DNA from: Triplophysa rosa
Lineage: Eukaryota > Chordata > Actinopteri > Cypriniformes > Nemacheilidae
Assembly: GCF_024868665.1 (NCBI RefSeq)
Contig: NC_079891.1
Location: 19,392,040-19,456,039 of the forward strand
Reading direction: 5' to 3'
DNA: 64,000 nt
In this document: positions 43,014 through 54,551 of the stretch, piece by piece
Position numbering within the stretch: the stretch's first letter is position 1
Layout of the letters: every line of letters begins with the position of its first letter
Notes under the pieces: generated by a model
What the model was told of the DNA's origin: nothing
Database searches by the model: none
What the model saw: the letters and a program-made list of their open reading frames with translations, nothing else
Translations under genes and position numbers: made by a program

Positions 43014-44206
43014 ATAATGGGGCGTCCCAATACTGGTGAGGTCTCTGAGTCCAAACATCTCAATACAGGGATGCCTCAGGGCTCAGTGCTTGGACCGTTG
43101 CTCTTTTCCGTATACATGACATCCATAATTTCTGTCATTTGGAAACATGGCTTTTCCTATCACTGCTATGCAGATGATACACAACTCCACCTGTCATTTC
43201 AGCCTGACGATCCGACTGTTTCTGCATGCATTTCAGCATGCCTGAGTGACATTTCGCTCTGGATGAAGGACCATCAACTGCAGCTGAACCTTGCAAAAAC
43301 AGAACTGCTTGTAATCCCGGCCGACCCGAAGATTCATCACAACCTCTCCATTCAGCTAGGCTCATCAACCATCATACTTCCAGAACGGCCAGAAACCTGG
43401 GAGTGGTAATTGATGATCAGCTAGACTTCACGGATCATGTTGCCAGTACCACCCGGTCCTGTAGATTCATCCTCTACAACATTAGGAAAATTAGACCTTT
43501 CCTGTCCGAGCATGCAAGTCCTAGTCCAGGCTCTTGACCTGTCCAGACTGGACTATTCCAATGCGCTAATGGCTGGACTCCCAGCTTGCGCAACCAAACC
43601 TCTAAAGATGATCCAGAATGCAGCGGCAAGAGTGGTATTCAATGAACCGAAGAGAGCACACGTCCCTCCTCTCTTCATTAAGTTACAGTGGCTCCCTATA
43701 GTCGCTCACATCAAATTCAAAGCTCTGCTCTTGGCCTACAAGATCACCACTGGTTCGGCACCCCTATATCTTCACTCGCTAATACAGACTTATGTACCCG
43801 CCAGATCCCTACACTCTGTAAATGAACAACGTCTTGTAGTGCCATCCCAAAAAGGGAAAAAATCACTCTCACGTACCTTCTCTGGATCTGTTCCACATTT
43901 GTGGAAAGATCTGCCCGCTGCTACAAGATCAGCAGATTCTGTGGCCATCTTTAAGAATCGGATGAAAACACATCTCTTCCGTCAGCACCTGACCGATTAG
44001 TTCTGACTTCTTTCTCTTTTCTATTCTTTCTATCCTTAAAAAAAAAAAATGTAGCTTTGTATACTGTGGTAGGCTATATGAGACCAGTTTTACTGCGCTA
44101 ATGCTTTTTGTTGTCCTTATGTTGTTCCAATTGCTTCCATTGTTTACCTCATTTGTAAGTCGCTTTTGATAAAAGCATCTGCTAAATGACTAAATGTAAA
44201 TGTAAT
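43014..44206 (+). mobile_element. L2/CR1-clade LINE, 5' truncated
   Basis: The plus-strand reverse transcriptase C-half runs to a stop at about 44000, followed by a 3' untranslated region with a poly(A) run and the tail AAGTCGCTTTTGATAAAAGC then ATCTGCTAAATGACTAAATG and TAAATGTA repeats. The tail matches the SINE at 21050-21106. It joins the Tc1 fragment at its 5' side without a clear target duplication. Confidence 0.85.
43060..44000 (+). pseudogene. L2/CR1 reverse transcriptase, frameshifted
   Basis: The first frame (to 43409) has [20 protein letters not shown] (block B) and [15 protein letters not shown] (catalytic YADD). After frame changes around 43390-43520, the second frame (to 44000) has SRLDYSNALMAGLPACATKP, MIQNAAARVVF, LQWLPIVAHIKFKALLLAYK and ends FKNRMKTHLFRQHLTD, a typical L2/CR1 C-terminus. 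Not functional. Confidence 0.88.
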
Positions 44207-44403
44207 ACTATTTTCCATATAGTGTATTATAGTTGATCTTTATAGCTACGGTATCTTCAATAGTGTGAACGTCCCTTAAGAGTTAAGACTACTACACGTT
44301 GTATGATGTTATAAGCATTGCATTCCAAATGATTGTAAAAACTACTTAAATTTCAATATGGAATGAATTAGTAAAGCTGTTTTCAATCAAAAGCCATCTA
44401 TGA

Positions 44404-45780
44404 CAGGGGTCGGAAACAGGCGGCCCGCGGGCCAAAACTGGCCTAACTGGCCTAAGCAATAATATCTGGCCCGCGCCAGCAGAGCATGTGAGCGAAGCGT
44501 AGCGGGGAGCGGAGCGTTAATATTTCTTGTGGAGCGGAGAGCGCCTTTCTGAAAATTCTGCTCCGCTCGCCCAATCTTAGAGTCACTCGCTCAGCCCTCT
44601 TGGTGATTTACTTTTTACTGCAGGATTATTATCCCATGTACACCAAATGAGCCTGAAGCCTGAATAATAGCACAACGGCATGCGCGTCAACTACAATCGC
44701 CTCGTCCATTTGCGGAGCTGCGCGGGCGACAAGAGGTTTGATACAGGCTCATTTCAGTTAAAAAAACATTATAACATTTATATTTATTTCTCTTAAGAAG
44801 ACATTGTGTCACTTACCCAATGTAACAGTTGCTTTTCTGAAATAAAACCTGAGTAAACCAGCTGAGGCCGACAAATGTGATCTCCGGAGGATGCATGCAG
44901 CCTTCGAAGACGCAGCTACTTTGTCCAAGTTTCCAAAAGTACATTTAAAATGCTGTAACGAGTGAGGTTTGACGTTTTAAGACCACATTTCCCCTTGCTT
45001 TGGTCTATTTTTCTTTAGAGCCTGTTTCTTTTATTAACCCCAGTAATAATAAAGGTGTTCATAGTGCATTTCAACTTTTGTGCGTTTATTTTGATTGTTG
45101 CACTTTGGCAGCTACGTATATGTTCATGGAAATAAAGTAACGAAAATCAAATATACTTTATCAGTTATTATACAGTTATTTTAGGCACTCTTTAAATAAA
45201 AAATGACTAAAAATATTGGCTGTAATGTCACAGAATGTCGGACTGAAACATAACTGCTCTTTTTCCGCCTACTATTAATATTTCGCTCAATGACTGCGCT
45301 TCGCTCAGTCACTCACGGACCAAGCAAACGCTCCGCTCACATTACGCTCACCGGTAAAAAATCAAAAATGCCGCTCAGATCCCGCTCTGACATAAAATGT
45401 GTCCAGTAAGCCTAATTGTTTTCAGTTTATAATAAACTTCTTGAATAAATGTCTCAGTTTAAGTCAGGATAGTGCCATTTTCTCTCACCATCTAGCTAGC
45501 TTAAATGTTGACATCACACGACACGACGTAAAAGCGTACCCCCCACAGCGCTATTACGTCAAATACGTTACGTTACGTTAAATAGGCTACGTTAAATAAT
45601 TATATGACTATTATGTAATTATACTGTATATTAGTTATTATAATTATTTAATAACTATATTTTTTAATGTAGGCTATTCTAGTTGTATTTTTCATCAATG
45701 AATTTCAACTATGTTCTGGCCTGCCATCTAGCGGCGAATTTGTTTTTTGGCCTGATGGCAAACTTACTTGCCGACCCCTG
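44404..45780. mobile_element. non-autonomous hAT element
   Basis: The ends CAGGGGTCGG and CCGACCCCTG are inverted, with a perfect 8-bp duplication ATCTATGA (44396-44403, 45781-45788). Subterminal TGGCCTAACTGGCC and TTTTTTGGCCTGATGG follow. No transposase is present. A GAGCG/CGCTC-rich second repeat (about 44480-45390) seems nested inside. Confidence 0.9.
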
Positions 45781-46056
45781 ATCTATGACATGCCCAGTAC
45801 AAACTTGTAGGTATGCCAACAACATCTGTTTTTTTTTTGTACAAAACCTTTGGTTGCACTTTATTTACAGCCAAAAATACTGGTAACTACATATACTTAT
45901 TAGGAGTTAAGTTTAGGGTTGGTACCTAGTAAGTACAGAGTAATTATATAGTACATAAATGTAGAACAGGATTGCTAAATAAAGTGCTACAAAGGCCATC
46001 TGCCGGAAGCACGATCCCATGATACAAGGACCTGATATGTAGGAATGTCACAGTTA

Positions 46057-47676
46057 CAGTGGCAAGAAAAAGTATGTGAACCTTTTGGAATTTCATTGTT
46101 TTCTGAATAAATTTGTAATAAAATGTGATCTGATCTTCATCTAAGTCAAGGGTTTCGACAAACATAATGTGTCTAAAAATAATAACACAAAAAATTCTGA
46201 TCTTTCATGTCTTTATTGAACACACTCATTCAATATTGAAAATGGCAGTGGAAAAAGTAAGTGAACCCTTAGAATTAATAACTGGTTGACCCCCCCTTGG
46301 CAGCAATATCCTCAACCAGGCGCTTCCTGTAGCTATGGATCAGACCTGCACATCGTTGTGGAGGAATTTTAGCCCATTCTTCCTGGCAGAACTGCATTAG
46401 CTCTGTCATATTCTTTGGACGTCTCATGTGTATGGCCCTCTTCAAGTCAATCCATAGCATCTCTATTGGGTTGAGGTCTGGGCTCTGACTTGGCCACTCC
46501 AACAGGCGGATTGTGTTTTTCTGAAGCCATTCTGTTGTGGACTTGCTCCGGTGTTTTGGGTCGTTGTCCTGTTGCATCACCCACCTTCTACACAGTTTCA
46601 GCTGACGTACAGACATTCTCACATTATCCTGAAGAATTGTCTGATATACTTGGGAATTCATCTTCCCCCTCAATGATTCCAAGCTGGCCAGGCCCTGATG
46701 CAGCAAAGCAGGCCCAAATCATGATGTTTCCTCCACCATACTTTACAGTTGGGATGATGTTTTCATGATGATATGCCGTGCCCTTTCTACGCCAGATGTA
46801 GTGCTGTGTGTTTTTTCCAAATATTTCAATCTTAGCTTCATCAGTCCACAAAACATTTTGCCAATACCGTTGTGGAGTGTCAATGTGCTCTTTTGCAAAC
46901 TTCAGGCGTGCAGCAATGTTCTTTTTAGTAAGCAGTGGCTTCCTTCGTGGTGTCCTGCCGTGGATACCCTGCTTGTTCAGTGTTTTACGTATTGTAGACT
47001 CATGAACAGAGATGTTAGCAAGTTCCAATGATGCCTTCAAATCTTTGGCTGTCATTCTGGGTTGTTTCTATACCTTATTGATGAGTCTTCGTTGTGCTCT
47101 TGGTGTCATTTTGACTGGGTGCCCACTTCTTGGTAGAGTAGCAACAGTCCAAAGTGTCTCCATTTGTAGATTGTTTGCCTAACTGTAGACTGGTGAATTT
47201 CTAAAGTCTTTGAAATAACTTTGTAACCCTTGCCAGCTTTATGTAAATCAACAATTTTTGATCGTAGATCCTCTGAAAGCTCTTTTTGGCGAGGCATGGC
47301 TCACATAAGCGTGTTCTTCTTGTGCAGAGCAAACTCCAAAAGTTTGAGGGGTTTTTATCAGTCAAAGTAGCTGTAGTCCACACCTCCAAACGTATTATCT
47401 TAACGAGACTCCAGGTGTGCCAAAACCTGACTCCAATTAGCTTTTTTGAGGTCATTAACTCAAGGGTTCACATACTTTTCCCACAAGCACTACGAGTTTT
47501 TTTTTGGTTGTTCTCAATAAAGACATGAAAGATTAAAAAAATGTTGTGTTATTATTTTAGACAAATTTTATTTATCAATACCCTTGACTTAGATGAAGAT
47601 CAGATCACATTTTATGACACATTTATTCAGAAAACCATGAAATTCCAAAAGGTTCACATACTTTTTCTTGCCACTG
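46057..47676 (-). mobile_element. Tc1-like transposon with IR/DR ends
   Basis: The outer ends CAGTGGCAAGAAAAAGTATG and CATACTTTTTCTTGCCACTG are perfect inverted repeats flanked by TA (46055-46056, 47677-47678). Each arm is about 210 bp and has an inner direct repeat of the end: CAGTGGAAAAAGTAAGTGAA near 46244 and TTCACATACTTTTCCCAC near 47466. This IR/DR layout is that of the Sleeping Beauty/Tdr1 group. Length is 1620 bp, full size, but the transposase is broken. Confidence 0.93.
46275..47298 (-). pseudogene. Tc1-like DD34E transposase, frameshifted
   Basis: Read on the minus strand from the ATG at 47298. The HTH DNA-binding part is MPRQKELSEDLRSKIVDLHK and continues to YKWRHFG, where the frame shifts; a further stop lies before 47055. 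The catalytic core has NVLWTDEAKIEIF (first Asp), a frame change near 46640-46700, then MQQDNDPKHRS (second Asp) and SPDLNPIEMLWIDLKRA (Glu). Exactly 34 residues separate the second Asp and the Glu. The catalytic triad is kept but at least two frameshifts inactivate it. The expected length is about 340 residues. Confidence 0.9.
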
Positions 47677-47678
47677 TA

Positions 47679-48653
47679 TTAATAATCATCTGATTATAAT
47701 CACAGTTATTTGACTTAACCTCAGATATTTCAGATAACCACAATTATTTCACACCTTTAGAAGATGTGCAATGGTCCCCATATTGAGCATGCTTGCTCTG
47801 CACATTCAAATTATATTTTCCGTATCATTTTTTAAAGCTAGAAATTGTCTGGGTATAGTTAGATTTTAAATGATAGAGACATTGACATTTCGTAATAAGT
47901 GACTGAATTTATTGAAGCCGTTTATTTTTTTTGACGATTTCTTTTCTTATCTCAGTAGTTATGGTCGTTTATTATTTACATCATCTATCAAAGCCCTAAA
48001 ATAGACAATGAATCACATTTTTAATTAGACAATCATGACAGGCTTCGACATGAGCAGATGACCCCAGTATCAGAATGCTTTTGTTTGGTAGATTATTATA
48101 AAGAATCAAGGTATGTATGGTTTCCAGAGAACTGTTTTATCTAAAATAGTAATAGGGCATGTCTTGAAGTCATTTGTTTTGCGTTTATGTTTCAACCTGA
48201 TCTTGCAACCTGAGTGAATAACAAGTGCTTTTAGTGGGGCGGAATTTCATCCCGCACATTTCACACCTCACCTTTTACACATTAAAACTTGTGCTCAACA
48301 CGTTTTTCAAGAAACTTGTAATGAAAGACGTGATGTTTTTTTCTGATCTCACAGATTTCTCAGCCACTCCAGTAGCAGCACAAAATCAAGATCTCCATCT
48401 CAGACTGTTAGAAGGTATTATGACGCACATCATCCGAATTCAAAAATGCATCCACGTGCATCTTTTATAATACTGCTTCATAGCAACAACGATAATCACA
48501 ATAACATTACAAAACAATACAACTATTACACATTAATAGCATCGTGACTTGCTTGGGGGTAAAATGTAGGGAGTCTAATTCATATACAGTAGTTTTCATA
48601 TTTGCAGATTTTTGACTGAACATGAACTGTTGAACTGCTTATGTAATTTAAAC
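47679..48653. other. intron, nothing specific
   Basis: AT-rich DNA. No exon, transposon protein or terminal repeats recognised. Confidence 0.4.
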
Positions 48654-48898
48654 AATATAGACCACTTCGGAAGACGTGAACAACGCTGGTCCAGAAGAAC
48701 TTCCTGTTTCAGTTTTTTAATACGACACAAATGTTTGAACAAAATACAACCAACACAACATTTATAACCAATTAAAAATGTTAAACAAATATCTTTAAGG
48801 TGTAATTAAGTGTCAGATTTTAATAAAATAAAATAGAATAAACAATGAAACCGGAAGTCCTTCTGGACCACTGTTTACATCATAAAAAAAGGGGCTAT
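48654..48898. mobile_element. short foldback MITE
   Basis: The left end TATAGACCACTTCGGAAGA and right end AAAAAGGGGCTATA are imperfect inverts. Inner GGTCCAGAAGAACTTCCTGT and CGGAAGTCCTTCTGGACC pair well. Similar end sequence occurs at 3187. Confidence 0.6.
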
Positions 48899-50444
48899 AG
48901 TTATACCATACCTCTAAATTGTATTGAAAAGACCATTATGTGCACGCAACAGCTGAAAATATTGAATCATGTTTGGGTGGAGAACTTGCATGATCTCAGT
49001 ATCTTAAGATCTCTGTTTGTCGTGAATACACCCTGTTTGGTTTAGACTGGGAGTTGGTGAAGGTGGGAAGCTTTAGATGTTTGACAGTTAAACAAGTAGT
49101 GACAGGTGTGTACTGAATATACCTACTGAATGTATTCATAGTTTTTTTTTCACAGACCTTGACATTGCTTAATTTCCACATTCAGCACTTTCAATTCCCC
49201 TCATGTCATGTCTTCACGACTCTTGTTTTCTAAGAACTGATTTTTGAATAACTCAAAAATTTGAACTTAAAGGTTGTTTTTCATTTGGAAAAGGAATCTT
49301 GATCTTGATCTGAATCTGAATCTAAAACCAAAAAGTGAGCTCAGAACAATCTAGCAAAATAGCCTAGGTGTTTCACAGCTATTGGAAACTAAAGCCAGTA
49401 TTCTGAACCATGGGCGTCAAATTCGTGTCCTGGAGGGAAAGATTAGCTTCAGCTTTAATAAAACACAGCTGGACCATCTAAGTCATGAATTTTAGGAATA
49501 TTAAATTATGTACCCACACTCTTAGGGAAAGTTGAAAGGAAGTTCTGCAGGACTGTGGTCCTTGTGTAGAAAATGCCTCTAAAATATGATATTCTAAAAT
49601 ATACTCTTTGAAATACCGAATTAAGCAAGAGAGAAGGTAGAGAAGAAGAAAAAGATGATGTCAAGGAGTAAGAGGAAAATCTTTAGCATGAGATGCTTCA
49701 CAGTCTCATGGCAGTTTGTGAGACAGTCACAAAATTTTGGATCTATTGATTTGTGTTCATGAACACGAATTCCTCCCTATCTGATGGGAATTCGTACCTA
49801 TTTTATGAGGGAATACGTACGTTCTCACTTGTACGTGTTATTATGATTTGACTTTGTGTCTGTGACATTAGGTGACATTTATAAAGTATAAATATTTTTA
49901 GAAAGAAAAAGGCTTTTGTAGTGTCAGGTTTTGCGTCACTGGTTCTCAATGTGTAAACATGAATGCCCCTCTGTTTATGATTCTGACAGGATATTATGAG
50001 CATATGATTATAAAGCTTTGTATTGAAATGTACCGTAACTACATTGTTTGTGACACATCTGTCAATGGTGGTTGGAGCTCCAAACATGTAAACACACAAC
50101 AAGCACATGTAGGCTTTCTTTTTGAGGTTGAGATTGATGTTGACCACTTGTTTGCTGGTGTCATGACCTGTCAAGTTCCACCAAAAATTCTTTATCAGTG
50201 TGTTGGGTCACATTCATCACAGGTTGTCACAGAATGCCTTGAATGAAGAATCAGTTCTTTACAGCCTGTCAGAGACAGATGAGAAAGATTAGTGAAGAAA
50301 AACACACACGCATACCTGTACTCCAAATTGTATTGTATTGTTTTTTATTGGGGTTGTTTAATTTTGCTTTCTATGTTGAGGATGAACTTGTTAAAATGAA
50401 CAATAGTTATATTGAAGATTTATACCAATGTTTTGTTTTTCTAG
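48899..50444. other. intron, nothing specific
   Basis: No coding exon or mobile element was recognised. Open frames are short and lack splice sites. An LRCH exon could be hidden here if poorly conserved. Confidence 0.35.
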
Positions 50445-50493
50445 TGCATCTCTAGATGAGGGAAGCAGCTCCGCGTCTGCTCTCAGTGGACAG
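50445..50493 (+). CDS. lrch2: LRCH2-like small exon
   Basis: The acceptor is TTTTGTTTTTCTAG and the donor is GGACAG/GTAAAA. One base completes Ser, then 16 codons follow: ASLDEGSSSASALSGQ. It is serine-rich and poorly conserved. The call rests on good splice sites and phases that join 34983-35087 to 54411-54551 without a break. An extra exon between them cannot be excluded. Confidence 0.7.
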
Positions 50494-50639
50494 GTAAAAA
50501 CACACAAATGCTCATGTCATATGCATAAAAAATGACTTGTCAGTATGATGGAACTGTACTATATTATATTGTTTATATTGTACAACTGTATGTTTATATC
50601 TTGACTGGAAAAACAGGCACAGAGGCTGAGTAATGCATA

Positions 50640-51420
50640 ATGTTCATAATACACTCTTAAAAACAAAGGTGTTTCACGATCCCATAGAAGAACAAATTTC
50701 ATCTAAATGGTTCCACAAACCATTTTTTCTGTTTTTCTCTTATATTCATATATTTTTACGCACACATTTATACATTTTGCTCTTATGTAAACGTATTCAA
50801 AGTATACATTTATTATAAAAAATGTAAATGTATGTAAGAAGAAAATATATGTATGTAAGAGAAGAATATATGTACAGTATGTGTGAGAGAGTATAGTGAA
50901 AACGGATGGTGTATGATGGAAACGGAAGGCAGGTCATGCAGATGCGATCATAACGTTCAGGTGAGAGTGTGATCAGCATGGCTGTATGGAAAGCCGTTTG
51001 GGTCATATTTCGCCATCAACCAGACGACTGGTTTTACGGCGTTTAAGACTTACAGATGCCGCAAAGTACGGTGTTTTGTAGGTCATGCGCCGTAACTTAC
51101 GCTGTTTTCGCCGTAGAAATGGCGTTAATAGCGGTGTTTTAAGTGCAATGCGAAACGCCGTTCATTTCGCCATTTGGACTTCCATAGTACGCCTTAAGGG
51201 ACGGCGCTTCCGTGTATCAAAGACGCCGTAAAAAGCAGCGTTTTCTATAATATTAAAATCAGCCCCGCCTTTTCTACACAGTCCAGCCCCTCCAATGAAC
51301 AGAACGACCTGTGTAGTAGAATGTCGATCTGAATAACGTTTCCTGTTTTTAACTTTATTGCGAATAATGTTTAGACTTTCATTATGTGATATTTGGGGAG
51401 TTATTTATTATTCGTAAAAG
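50640..51420. repeat. repeat fragments, including a CGCCGT-rich block
   Basis: 50652-50720 is a partial relative of the CACTCTTAAAA MITE at 7082. 51010-51250 is dense in ACGGCGTTT, CGCCGTA and AAACGCCG motifs in both orientations, unlike the AT-rich surroundings. It is probably a decayed palindromic element. Confidence 0.4.
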
Positions 51421-51761
51421 TAAAAACAAAATCACTTACATAATGCTGTTAAGCATAAGTCCCAAACTAAAACTGAGATAAGTGAATGCGGCCTCGCCTG
51501 CCTCGTCAAAATAACCATCCCAAAATACAAAACGTTTTGAACAAACGTGATCGCTTAGCAACCTCTTAAAGAAGGCAGTATTTATGGTATAGGCTATACC
51601 CGAAGCAGCGCGTTTCTCTGCTGCCGGCCTCAACAGACTGAGAAACAAACTTTCATTTCGATATGATTTATTTTACCCGACAAAGCATGTGTTTTTTCTA
51701 TAAAGAAACTAGTATTATAGTATTATAACCTAAATATCCAGTGCTTTTGTGTTGCATATAC

Positions 51762-53159
51762 CAGTGGTTCCCAACCTTTTTTTGTCTGAGACCCCCTTTT
51801 TCCCAAGAAAATATTTTAGGGCCCCCTACACCTATCTAATGATATTATCGCTCTTGTAAGCTTGCAGCAAGGTTGACAAAAAATTGTTGTTTTCAAACAA
51901 ACGGTTTGTTTATTACTATAACCAGATATGTTTATGCACAAATAATAGCCTATATATAATATTTAAAATACAATAACCAAATCATCAGTAGACCAGGAGG
52001 CCATTTGTAATTAAAAAATGTAAGCCTATATGAGTAGCCTATAAATTAGCCTTATTTGAAATGCAATATCAAATATATAAGTATTCACATTGGTGTGTAA
52101 GAAAAAAAGAATGAATATAGGCTATTACAAAATGACTGCTGTCTGGCCCCTCAATACTTGCATGTTATTTGTGGGGCTTTATCAATCAGTGTGAGGATTG
52201 CTGCTGTAGTGAGTAATAATTCAGTCAATGCTCATTTGATCTCATGAAATTATCCAAAGTTTCAAAAATATTGTTTGCCGTCGTCGTGGTACAGAGCTCT
52301 TTACAAAACAAAACAAATAACGAAAGTATGCATGGAGTTGTGCCATTTTTGACACGTCGGTAGACTCGTCTATTTGAAGTGCGAAGTTATTACCATGAAG
52401 TCGCACAGAAAGCTGACCCCTCACATCTGACATTGTTGCAATTCGACGTTTGACCGTATTATTTGATAATGGTATCTTAGCCAATTGTTTTGATTTATCC
52501 TCTCCAAATAATTCCTTGACAATCTCTGTTGCGCATGGCAAAATCAGTTTCAGCAATTGTATGCCCATTCTTTGCTTTGGCGATTTTTTTCAGCAACTGT
52601 ATACGATATTTTTTAAAGTTTCTGAGTGTGCCAAATCTTTTGCGTTGCGCTCAAAAAATGTCCTGGGCTTGTCACGGTATTGAGGATGAGTTGTCTGTAA
52701 ATGTCTCATTAGTTTGGATGGCCTCATGCATTCGTTAGCAAGGACTTTGGTGCAGATAATGCACTGTAGCAGGGACTCTTTGCTACGAGAAAATGAAATA
52801 AAACCGTAGTTCAGGTAACTATCTTGGTATTTCCGGCATTTCGTATTTCCAGTTTTGCTAGCACTGCTAAAACTGCGACACGAATTGGTGGGAGCTTCCT
52901 CACCTGGGTCCAGTATGCCTGGGTCATTACTGTCAGCTGCTGTAGGTGAAGCAGTGGGACTCGGTCGTTTTTGTGGAGGACGAATTACAAATTTGTCCAT
53001 TTTTTGGTCAGCCAGGGGATCATGGATAAAATTAGCTAAAGTAATATGATCGTTCTCCTTAATGCTCACTGCTCAACACTTTTCAAAATATGACACGACC
53101 CCCCACAGAGCTCGCTGAGGCCCCCTTGTGGGCCGGGATCCCCCTGTTGGGAACCGATG
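51762..53159 (-). mobile_element. hAT element, internally deleted
   Basis: It starts CAGTGGTTCCCAACC and ends GTTGGGAACCGATG, imperfect inverted ends with a perfect 8-bp duplication GCATATAC (51754-51761, 53160-53167). Minus-strand transposase remnants lie at 52242-53069. The 3' half of the gene is missing. Confidence 0.92.
52242..53069 (-). pseudogene. hAT transposase N-terminal half (ZBED5-like)
   Basis: The first frame starts MSIKENDHITLANFIHDPLA. After a KCRKYQDSYLNYGFISF lead it has a BED finger LQCIICTKVLANECMRPSKL then MRHLQTTHPQYRDKP. A frame change around 52570-52600 leads into MGIQLLKLILPCATEIVKEL and LQIDESTDVSKMAQLHAYFR, the start of the catalytic domain. The rest of the catalytic region is deleted. 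Same broad family as 3748-5072, but a different lineage. Confidence 0.87.
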
Positions 53160-53167
53160 GCATATAC

Positions 53168-54410
53168 CATATACATTCTGCACAGTTAGCCGACTGTGTG
53201 TGAACAATGTTTTTATTTCATTTCGAGTTTCGTTGTAATTGAGAATCCGTAAATGTGCATTAAACAGCCTAATCAATTGGCTTTTATTTTTGTTTGACAA
53301 TTTAGCTTAAGATGGCTTTACGTAGGCTATAGGTTATCCTTTTATCTTGAAGGGAAAATCTTTTTTTTTTATTTTTTCTTTTTTTTTTTTTTTTTTTTTT
53401 TTTTCTATTAATTATTTTTTAAATTTTGTCTATTTTTTTCCTTTAAATTTTTTTTTTTTTTTTTAAAAAAATCTATATAATAATAACACAACAATAGCTT
53501 TTTTTGTCAGCATTTCCCTTATTGTTTCTGTATGTGAACAGTCTCCATCATTTTTAGATTTTTGATCGTCAAAAGCTTATAGCGTTTTATACTGAAGCCT
53601 GGTTCGATTGACAAGCGTGTACTCGCAACCACGCTCGGGCGCGGTTCACTTGCTGTGGCCTGGCCTGGGGTGCGTTTCCCAAAAGCATTGTTAGCCAACT
53701 ATGGTTGCAAGTTCCGTCATTCCAGCATAGTTCAGCGATTTAAGTGTTTCCCAAAACCATCGTTCCAATGATCAATCGCAAGCAGCATCGCAAATTTGCA
53801 TGGTTGGAACTACTGGTCTAGAGTAGTATGAACGCAAATCGCGCCGGAGCGCCGAACTGAAAACATGACGTAAATCATGCGACTTTCAATTACTGTCACT
53901 ATAAAAAACATCTGATACACAGCACACTTACACGTGCAGGCGTGTGTCACCATGGCCAAAACTACTCCAGAAATTATGTTTGTCAAACATAATACAACGC
54001 TGTGTGTAATGATCAGCTTTATGATAATAAAGTTGCGAGGGTGATTTAAAAGCATAATGAGCCGTTTACTCCCATATCGCTCTCGTATGACAATGATGTC
54101 TTAAATTCTTTTGGCCCTGATAACTCTAAACTGGTGCACTTGTAAACATATCCAAAGATTATTTTCTTTATTTGTCAACGTCCCATCCGGTTTCTGATAT
54201 ATGCCTTTATATTTCGTTTTTTGTTTGTCTTTTAATTTCTGAAGGAGACTGATCTCACTAATGAAGATAATGAAGCTTTCTTTGAGGTCATTTTTCTCCT
54301 CACATTTCCCCTCATCCTCATTCATTTCATTATCCCTGCATCATTGAACAAGAAACATCCACACTTTTAACACACGCACATTGACTGTAGTGTTTTTATT
54401 GGGCCCTCAG
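53168..54410. other. intron DNA with poly-T tract and MITE-like fragment
   Basis: 53361-53464 is almost pure T with a few interruptions, a likely slippage-prone tract. 53666-53800 has GGGTGCGTTTCCCAAAAGCA and related TTTCCCAAAACCATCGTTCC blocks, which resemble ends of common fish non-autonomous DNA elements. No coding exon was seen. Confidence 0.45.
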
Positions 54411-54551
54411 CCTTCTTCCTCTTGCTCATTTGATGGGAGTTTAAAATCGGAAAGCAGCGACCCTGAACCAAGATGGCCGGAGATTCCTCCTGTGCTCAAC
54501 CAGAATGAGGACCGCAGAAGAAACAAATATTTGAGGAAGGACTACCTGAAG
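54411..54551 (+). CDS. lrch2: LRCH2-like exon: last one found in window
   Basis: The acceptor is TTGGGCCCTCAG and the donor is AAG/GTAATC. Exactly 47 codons, in phase at both ends. The peptide is PSSSCSFDGSLKSESSDPEP then RWPEIPPVLNQNEDRRRNKY and LRKDYLK. The WPExxPxxxQxExRRRxKxxRKxYxK pattern is the segment preceding the serine-rich region and calponin-homology domain of LRCH2. No later exon was found up to 64000. Confidence 0.88.
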
